Below are positions 1-3,956 of a stretch of 5,429 nt of DNA, piece after piece. The notes beneath the pieces were generated by a model that did no database searches, was not told where the DNA came from, and saw nothing but the letters and a program-made list of their open reading frames with translations. A program made the position numbers and the translations under genes. The stretch is from Roseovarius sp. (GTDB taxonomy: Bacteria > Pseudomonadota > Alphaproteobacteria > Rhodobacterales > Rhodobacteraceae): assembly GCA_021767845.1 (NCBI GenBank), contig JAASSQ010000205.1, positions 1 through 5,429 on the forward strand, in the 5' to 3' direction. Each line of letters starts with the position of its first letter. Position 1 is the first letter of the stretch.

Positions 1-67
1 CGTGCACACCCGGCAATCGAGCCTGGAAGAGATCTTCGTCGGGCTGGTGAAGGAGGACCCGGCATGA
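1..67 (+). CDS. ABC transporter ATP-binding protein, C-terminal end only
   Basis: Only the last 21 codons are present (reading from base 2, VHTRQSSLEEIFVGLVKEDP then A and a TGA stop at 65-67). The pattern 'SLEEIFV' followed by a short charged tail is what the C-termini of ABC-2 type ATPases (the CcmA/YadG-like drug or polysaccharide exporter ATPases) usually look like; that is family knowledge. The Walker motifs lie outside the window, so the identity rests on this tail and on the neighbour: the permease gene starts inside this stop codon (ATGA, 64-67), a typical translationally coupled ATPase-permease pair. It would sit on the cytoplasmic face and power transport. The substrate is unknown. 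Confidence 0.75.
   Translation, partial: VHTRQSSLEEIFVGLVKEDPA
50..57 (+). promoter_or_regulatory. Strong Shine-Dalgarno site for the ABC-2 permease
   Basis: AAGGAGGA lies inside the end of the ATPase gene, six bases before the ATG at 64. It is the best ribosome binding site in the window and fixes the permease start at 64, overlapping the upstream stop by four bases. Confidence 0.8.
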
Positions 68-825
68 ACCTGCGCGCGATCTGGGCCATCTACCTTTACG
101 AGATGAAACGCTTCATGCGGACGCTGATGGAAAGCCTGCTGTCGCCCGTCATCTCCACCTCGCTTTACTTCGTGGTGTTCGGATCGGCCATCGGCAGCCG
201 GATCGACCAGGTCGAGGGCGTCACCTATGGCGCGTTCATCGTTCCGGGCCTCATCATGCTGACCGTGATGACACAGGCAATTTCAAACGCCAGTTTCGGC
301 ATATACTTTCCCAAGTTCATCGGCACGATCTACGAGCTTCTGTCGGCGCCGGTGAATTTCCTTGAAATCGTGATGGGCTATGTCGGCGCGGCGGCCACAA
401 AATCGCTCCTGATCGGCATCGTCATCCTTGCGACATCGGGCTTTTTCGTCGATCTGGACATCCTGCACCCGGCCGCGATGCTGGCCTTTCTGGTGCTGAC
501 TTGCCTGTCGTTTTCGCTGTTCGGGTTCATCATCGGGATCTGGGCCGAGAACTTCCAGCAGCTTCAGATCATCCCGCTTCTGGTCATCACGCCCTTGGTG
601 TTTCTGGGCGGGTCGTTCTATTCTATCTCGATGCTGCCGCCCGCGTGGCAGACGGTGTCGTATTTCAACCCGGTGGTCTATCTGATCTCGGGGTTCCGGT
701 GGTCGTTCTTCGGGCAGGCGGATGTGCCCGTCGGGCTGAGTCTGCTGGCGATCGCGGCCTTCACCGGCCTGTGCCTGTTCATCGTCTGGCTGATCTTCAA
801 GACAGGTTATCGCATCAAATCCTGA
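64..825 (+). CDS. ABC-2 type transporter permease (YadH-like)
   Basis: A 253-residue integral membrane protein, the expected length for an ABC-2 permease. About six hydrophobic segments are visible, roughly at residues 25-45, 57-77, 105-129, 137-160, 168-188 and 223-246. The N-terminus carries a short amphipathic stretch before the first segment (LYEMKRFMRT, 11-20). The family signature near the C-terminal end is clear: LPPAWQTVSYFNPVVYLISG at 191-210, followed by FR, matching the conserved 'LP...NP..Y.i...R' of ABC-2 permeases. The closest well-known relative I recognise is E. coli YadH, partner of YadG. It should form a homodimeric channel in the inner membrane driven by the ATPase encoded just upstream. 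The substrate cannot be read from the sequence; relatives export drugs, lipids or polysaccharides. The gene is intact, with a strong ribosome site and an ATGA overlap with its partner. The family call is firm, the role open. Confidence 0.9.
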   Translation: MNLRAIWAIYLYEMKRFMRTLMESLLSPVISTSLYFVVFGSAIGSRIDQVEGVTYGAFIVPGLIMLTVMTQAISNASFGIYFPKFIGTIYELLSAPVNFLEIVMGYVGAAATKSLLIGIVILATSGFFVDLDILHPAAMLAFLVLTCLSFSLFGFIIGIWAENFQQLQIIPLLVITPLVFLGGSFYSISMLPPAWQTVSYFNPVVYLISGFRWSFFGQADVPVGLSLLAIAAFTGLCLFIVWLIFKTGYRIKS

Positions 826-829
826 TGCG

Positions 830-870
830 CGCGGCGGCGTGACTTATTTGCCGGCGCGGGCGGACTTTTT
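830..870 (+). terminator. Possible weak terminator after the ABC operon
   Basis: Bases 830-838 can pair with 850-858 as a nine-position GC-rich stem with one G-G mismatch, around an 11-base loop. A run of five T follows, but only at 866-870, seven bases after the stem. The mismatch and the displaced T run make it a poor intrinsic terminator. It is listed because it sits just after the permease stop, where the ABC operon would be expected to end. Confidence 0.22.
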
Positions 871-881
871 CGGCGCGGGCG
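852..881 (+). repeat. 11-bp direct repeat in the gap before the S49 gene
   Basis: CGGCGCGGGCG occurs at 852-862 and again at 871-881, start to start 19 bases. The two copies flank a T-rich stretch (866-870). Such GC-rich words arise easily in a genome of this composition, so no function is claimed. The rest of the 826-939 gap shows no convincing promoter or ribosome site. Confidence 0.5.
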
Positions 882-939
882 CAAAATGCCGGGCGCTGCC
901 GCCTTGTTTGTCGGCAACCGGCATTCTACATCCCGTCCC

Positions 940-1737
940 ATGAAAGAGCGCATCCCCTTTCTCAACCGAGGGCCGCTGGTCTCGGTCATCCGCCTGAACG
1001 GCGCGATCGGAACCGGCAGCCGGGCGCAGTTGAACGACGAGGCGATGGCCGGGTCCATCGAGAAGGCGTTCAAGCGCGGCAAGCCCAAGGCGGTCGCGCT
1101 TGTCATCAATTCGCCGGGCGGCTCGCCCGTGCAATCCTCGCTGATCGCGGCGCAAATCCGGCGACTGGCCGACGAGAATGAGATTCCCGTTCACGCATTT
1201 GTTGAGGATGTGGCCGCTTCGGGCGGCTATTGGCTGGCGACGGCGGCGGACGACATATGGGTGGACGAGGCCTCGATCGTCGGGTCCATCGGCGTCATCT
1301 CGGCCAGTTTCGGCGCGCCGGTCCTGCTGGCCCGTCAAGGGGTCGAGCGGCGGGTTTATACCTCGGCCAAATCCAAAAGCTTCCTCGATCCGTTCCTGCC
1401 GGAAAAGGACGAGGACATCACCCGCCTGAAAGGCATCCTGGAACAGATGCACGGCGTGTTCGAGGCCCAGGTGACCGCACGGCGCGGCGACCGGCTCAAA
1501 TCCGATGAAGACCTGTTCACGGGCGAATTCTGGCTGGGGCGGCGCGCGGTTGAACTGGGGCTGGCCGACGGTATCGGCCACGTGGCCCCGAAGATGAAAG
1601 AGCTTTACGGCGACAAGGTGCGCTTTGCCCAATACGGGCGCAAGCGCGGGCTGTTCCAGCGGTTCGGGATGAACATCGCCGAAGACGGCATCGCCGCGAT
1701 CGAGGAGCGGGCGGCCTACGCGCGTTTCGGCCTCTGA
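940..1737 (+). CDS. S49 family peptidase, small SppA-like, cytoplasmic
   Basis: A 265-residue serine protease of the signal peptide peptidase A family (S49). It has the clan fold landmarks in order: a first strand with LVSVIRLNGAIG (13-24), the oxyanion-region motif NSPGG (57-61), AASGGYW with the nucleophile Ser94, VGSIGVI (114-120), and SAKSK with the general base Lys146. The Ser-Lys spacing of 52 equals that of Bacillus subtilis SppA (Ser147/Lys199), strong support for an active Ser/Lys dyad. There is no signal peptide or membrane segment, so unlike E. coli SppA it is probably cytosolic; it may degrade peptides or membrane-protein fragments, but the substrate is unknown. An in-frame ATG at 886 would add 18 residues; I prefer 940 because MKERIPFLNR gives the N-terminus typical of short alphaproteobacterial members. 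Neither start has a clear Shine-Dalgarno sequence. It is the first gene of the four-gene cluster, one base from the next start. Confidence 0.88.
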   Translation: MKERIPFLNRGPLVSVIRLNGAIGTGSRAQLNDEAMAGSIEKAFKRGKPKAVALVINSPGGSPVQSSLIAAQIRRLADENEIPVHAFVEDVAASGGYWLATAADDIWVDEASIVGSIGVISASFGAPVLLARQGVERRVYTSAKSKSFLDPFLPEKDEDITRLKGILEQMHGVFEAQVTARRGDRLKSDEDLFTGEFWLGRRAVELGLADGIGHVAPKMKELYGDKVRFAQYGRKRGLFQRFGMNIAEDGIAAIEERAAYARFGL

Positions 1738-1738
1738 C

Positions 1739-1909
1739 GTGATCGTCAAGATTGTCATACTGTTCCTCGTCTTCATGGGCGTAATGGCGATGTTCGGGAA
1801 GCTGCGCTTTCCCGGCCAGCAGAAGCTGGCCTCGGCCAAGTGCCCGAAATGCGGCCGATTCCGCATCGGCAAGGGCCCCTGTCCCTGCGGAAAGGACAAG
1901 CGCAAATGA
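1739..1909 (+). CDS. Small single-pass membrane protein with four clustered cysteines (zinc-ribbon-like)
   Basis: A 56-residue protein starting with GTG one base after the S49 stop and ending in a TGA that overlaps the antiporter ATG (ATGA, 1906-1909). Residues 2-19 form one hydrophobic helix (IVKIVILFLVFMGVMAMF), then a basic linker, then a C-terminal Cys cluster: CPKCGR at 35-40 and CPCGK at 48-52, that is CxxC-x9-CxC, followed by the basic tail KDKRK. The Cys pairs look like a minimal zinc ribbon, so metal binding is a reasonable inference; no catalytic function can be seen. The cysteines should face the cytoplasm if the basic linker obeys the positive-inside rule. There is no good ribosome site; TGA-C-GTG suggests translation by reinitiation after the peptidase. 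The exact fit between two genes, with a stop-start overlap, argues that it is real. I do not recognise a named family. Confidence 0.8.
   Translation: MIVKIVILFLVFMGVMAMFGKLRFPGQQKLASAKCPKCGRFRIGKGPCPCGKDKRK
1889..1896 (+). promoter_or_regulatory. Ribosome binding site for the antiporter
   Basis: GGAAAGGA sits within the last codons of the small Cys protein, nine bases before the ATG at 1906. It supports starting the antiporter at 1906 (MMPWIL...) and not at the longer in-frame ATG at 1840, which lies inside the Cys-protein gene and would add a polar 22-residue head before the first membrane helix. Confidence 0.65.
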
Positions 1910-2871
1910 TGCCGTGGATCCTTGCGACGCTGGGGCTGGTCATCCTGCTGCTGGCCGGCGACGCGCTGGTGAAGGGCGCGGTGAACCTCAGCCTGCGGGT
2001 GGGGGTGCCGGCCCTGATCGTCAGCCTGACGATCGTGGCTTTCGGCACCTCGGCGCCCGAATTGCTGATCTCGGTGAACGCGGTTCTGGATGACAAGCCG
2101 GGGCTGGCGCTTGGCAACGTGGTGGGATCGAACACCGCCAACATCCTGTTGGTGCTCGGGGTGCCCGCATTGCTGTCAGTGCTGCACACCAGCGAGTGCA
2201 ACACGCGCAAGACCTATGTCTTCATGCTGATCGCGTCGGTGCTGTTCATCGGCCTGGCCTTTCTGGGCGAGTTCAACCTTGTCTCGGGGCTGATCCTGCT
2301 GGCGGCGTTGTTCGCCGTGCTGGCCGATGCCTTCCTCGAGGCCGGGCGCCACCGCCGTGCCAATGCCGAACTGATGCTGACAGCAGCCGATGACATCGAG
2401 GACGTGGAGGGCGCCGACCCGGACATGCCGTGGTGGCAGATCGGTGTTTTCCTGGTGCTGGGGCTGATCGGCCTGCCGCTTGGTGCCGACCTGCTGGTGG
2501 ACAATGCCTCGATCATCGCGCGGCAGTACGGAGTCAGCGACTCGGTGATCGGGCTGACGCTGGTGGCGCTCGGCACGTCGCTGCCCGAACTGGCGACCAC
2601 CGTCATGGCCGCGCTGCGCAAGCAGGCGGACGTGGCGCTTGGCAACGTCATCGGGTCGAACATGTTCAACCTGCTTGCCATCATCGGGATCACCGCCATC
2701 GTCGGCCCGATCCCGGTGGACCCGGAATTCCTGCGCTTCGATCTCTGGGTGATGCTGGGGGCGTCGCTTCTGATCATCCCGTTCGTGTTCTTCGGCCGCG
2801 ATATCGGCCGGACCTGGGGCGTGGCCTTGACGGGGCTTTACATGGCCTATGTCATCGTCGTGCTCTCTTGA
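1906..2871 (+). CDS. Calcium/sodium antiporter of the CaCA family (YrbG-like)
   Basis: A 321-residue inner-membrane exchanger, close to the length of E. coli YrbG. It shows the two inverted alpha repeats that define the family. In the first, GTSAPE is at 47-52 and GNVVGSN at 70-76; in the second, GTSLPE is at 223-228 and GNVIGSN at 246-252. Glu52 and Glu228 correspond to the paired ion-binding acidic residues of sodium/calcium exchangers. About ten membrane helices are visible, split by a polar, acid-rich central loop at about 146-176 (containing ADDIEDVEGADPDMPWW) that separates the halves. It should exchange Na+ or H+ for Ca2+ or another divalent cation; ion choice cannot be read here. The repeats still share 16 identical DNA bases (2105-2120 and 2633-2648). 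A second ATG at 1909 is possible, but the ribosome-site spacing suits 1906. It overlaps the gene before by four bases and the SDR gene follows after 15 bp. Confidence 0.92.
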   Translation: MMPWILATLGLVILLLAGDALVKGAVNLSLRVGVPALIVSLTIVAFGTSAPELLISVNAVLDDKPGLALGNVVGSNTANILLVLGVPALLSVLHTSECNTRKTYVFMLIASVLFIGLAFLGEFNLVSGLILLAALFAVLADAFLEAGRHRRANAELMLTAADDIEDVEGADPDMPWWQIGVFLVLGLIGLPLGADLLVDNASIIARQYGVSDSVIGLTLVALGTSLPELATTVMAALRKQADVALGNVIGSNMFNLLAIIGITAIVGPIPVDPEFLRFDLWVMLGASLLIIPFVFFGRDIGRTWGVALTGLYMAYVIVVLS

Positions 2872-2878
2872 GGAAAGG
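2871..2878 (+). promoter_or_regulatory. Ribosome binding site for the SDR reductase
   Basis: AGGAAAGG begins on the last base of the antiporter stop codon and lies eight bases before the ATG at 2887. It supports that start and continuous translation along the cluster. Confidence 0.65.
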
Positions 2879-2886
2879 CCGCAGGC

Positions 2887-3666
2887 ATGACGACAGCATT
2901 GGTGACCGGGGCGGGCAAACGGCTGGGGCGCGCGATGGCGTTGGAACTGGCGCGGCGCGGTCATGACGTGGCGGTCCACTATGCCACCAGCAAGGACGAG
3001 GCCGAGGATGTTGCCGCAGACATCCGGGGGCTGGGGCAACAGGCCGTCTGCCTTCGGGCCGACCTGCTGAAAGAGGCCGAGGTGCAGCGCCTCTTGCCGC
3101 AGGCGGCCGAGGCGCTCGGGGCGCCGATCACCTGCCTCGTGAACAACGCCTCGATCTTCGAATACGACAACATCGAAACCGCAACCCGCGACAGTTGGGA
3201 CCGGCACATGGAAAGCAACCTGCGCGCGCCGTTCGTCCTGACCCAGGCGCTTGCCGCACAGGTGCCCGAGCCCGCGCAATGCGACATGGGCGAACCCGTG
3301 GCCCGCGGCCTGGTCATCAACATGATCGACCAGCGGGTGCGCAAGCTGACCCCGGAATTCATGACCTACACGCTGGCCAAGATGGGGCTTTGGGCCTTTA
3401 CCCAGACCGCCGCGCAGGCGCTTGCCCCCCAGGTGCGCGTCAACGCGATCGGCCCCGGCCCCACCCTTCGGGGCCATCGCCAAAGCGAAACGCACTTCCG
3501 CAACCAGCGCGGATCCACCGTGCTCAACCGTGGCGCAAACCCCGCCGATATCGTCGCGGCTCTGGCCTATTTCCTTGAGGCGCCCGCGGTTACCGGGCAG
3601 TTGATCTGCGTGGATGGCGGCCAGCATCTGGGCTGGCAGACCCCGGATGTGCAGGGTGTCGAATGA
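2887..3666 (+). CDS. SDR family oxidoreductase, pteridine reductase / FolM-like
   Basis: A 259-residue short-chain dehydrogenase with a Rossmann fold. The nucleotide-binding loop is TGAGKRLGR (7-15); the Lys-Arg there and the His-Tyr after the second strand (HYATS, 31-35) fit an NADPH enzyme. VNNAS (85-89) replaces the usual NNAG, a hallmark of PTR1/FolM enzymes. The catalytic Tyr161 and Lys165 stand in YTLAK. The usual SDR serine is replaced by aspartate: in INMIDQ the Asp is residue 148, 13 before Tyr161, the same spacing as Asp181-Tyr194 in Leishmania PTR1. NAIGPGPT (187-194) and the C-terminal TGQLICVDGGQHL (236-248) complete the fold. The likely reaction is NADPH-dependent reduction of a dihydropterin or dihydrofolate in the cytosol, as FolM does for dihydromonapterin. 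Substrate is inferred from the family, not shown. The gene ends the four-gene cluster; a long AT-rich gap follows. I withhold the symbol folM because paralogues exist. Confidence 0.85.
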   Translation: MTTALVTGAGKRLGRAMALELARRGHDVAVHYATSKDEAEDVAADIRGLGQQAVCLRADLLKEAEVQRLLPQAAEALGAPITCLVNNASIFEYDNIETATRDSWDRHMESNLRAPFVLTQALAAQVPEPAQCDMGEPVARGLVINMIDQRVRKLTPEFMTYTLAKMGLWAFTQTAAQALAPQVRVNAIGPGPTLRGHRQSETHFRNQRGSTVLNRGANPADIVAALAYFLEAPAVTGQLICVDGGQHLGWQTPDVQGVE

Positions 3667-3705
3667 TACCCGGCGGCCAGAGTTGTGCACGTCAAACCTG
3701 AGCGC

Positions 3706-3748
3706 CACAAAGCTGTTACAAATTCTTTAATGCTTTCAGTGCTTTGTG
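3706..3748. repeat. 8-bp perfect inverted repeat downstream of the SDR gene
   Basis: CACAAAGC (3706-3713) and GCTTTGTG (3741-3748) are exact reverse complements separated by 27 bases. A T-rich stretch (TTTTT, 3760-3764) follows about 12 bases later. The long loop makes it a poor intrinsic terminator; it could be an operator or a stem in the 3' untranslated end of the upstream transcript. Confidence 0.45.
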
Positions 3749-3865
3749 TGCATGGGAAGTTTTTATCAAGTAATTTCAGGCACTTGCAAAACCGCACAAA
3801 AATTAGGCAGGTTAACGAAATCACCCAATTTCAACGGAAAAATCCGGTTTCCCAAAACTTGCCCC

Positions 3866-3924
3866 CAATCTTATCCACAAGTTCCGTGGACAGGTTTCCT
3901 CTTGCTCAAGTCGGGATAAGATTG
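3866..3924. repeat. 11-bp perfect inverted repeat spanning a DnaA-box sequence
   Basis: CAATCTTATCC (3866-3876) and GGATAAGATTG (3914-3924) are exact reverse complements with 37 bases between them. The right arm ends 32 bases before the uvrC ATG, a position suited to an operator or to two facing protein-binding sites. A second short pair, TCCAC/GTGGA (3874-3878 and 3886-3890), overlaps the left arm. Confidence 0.6.
3871..3879 (+). promoter_or_regulatory. Perfect DnaA-box sequence (TTATCCACA)
   Basis: The nine bases match the strong E. coli DnaA-box consensus exactly. On the opposite strand at 3911-3919 the right arm of the inverted repeat reads TTATCCCGA, seven of nine matches in reverse orientation. 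One perfect and one weak box are too few to call an origin, but DnaA also acts as a transcription factor, and the site lies about 80 bases upstream of the uvrC start. The motif is seen; binding is inferred. Confidence 0.45.
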
Positions 3925-3956
3925 CAGCCAGTTCCGAGAATCATATCTCAATCAAC

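Larger units (their letters stand above)
3667..3956. other. AT-richer 290-bp intergenic region before uvrC
   Basis: No gene is supported here; the one short frame across it (3685-4005) has no family features and runs into uvrC in another frame. The region is clearly lower in GC than the coding DNA on both sides. It holds several small inverted repeats: 3706-3713 with 3741-3748, 3817-3821 with 3828-3832, two mutually exclusive hairpins at 3835-3852, 5 bp at 3874-3878 with 3886-3890, and 11 bp at 3866-3876 with 3914-3924. There is also a DnaA-box sequence at 3871-3879 and a GANTC site at 3938-3942. It must carry the uvrC promoter and probably the end of the upstream transcript, but I could not find a credible -35/-10 pair or a canonical terminator. 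Confidence 0.7.

Noticed and set aside
904..932. TTGTTT and TACATC as a sigma-70 promoter for the S49 gene
   Set aside because: The -10 match is poor (about three of six) and the pair would not stand out from chance. It is not strong enough to list as a promoter.
844..1905. Long open frame on the minus strand (353 codons)
   Set aside because: It lies opposite the S49 gene and the Cys-rich gene, both with recognisable motifs. Its His/Arg/Gly/Pro/Gln-rich product is typical of antisense frames in GC-rich DNA, and no domain is visible.
1840..1905. Upstream ATG start for the antiporter, adding 22 residues
   Set aside because: The extension is polar, lies wholly inside the Cys-rich gene, and lacks the ribosome site present before 1906.
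3457..3475. GGCCCC/GGGGCC hairpin with a 7-base loop
   Set aside because: It lies inside the SDR coding sequence over the conserved GPGPT region, has no T run, and is explained by Gly/Pro codons in GC-rich DNA.
2176..3708. Very long minus-strand open frame (510 codons)
   Set aside because: It mirrors the antiporter and SDR genes. The length comes from the GC-rich third positions of the real genes, and the composition (His, Arg, Gln, Gly) shows no family motif.
3803..3816. CtrA-like site (TTAG...TTAAC)
   Set aside because: The half-sites are five bases apart instead of seven and the first is imperfect, so the consensus is not met.
3880..3945. LexA (SOS) operator of the alphaproteobacterial GTTC-N7-GTTC type before uvrC
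   Set aside because: GTTC occurs at 3881 and 3931, but neither has a second GTTC seven bases later, so no full operator exists.
3667..3956. Replication origin, suggested by AT-rich DNA with a DnaA box
   Set aside because: There is only one perfect box and one weak one, no box cluster, no clear unwinding repeats, and no origin-linked neighbours such as dnaA, parAB or hemE in view.
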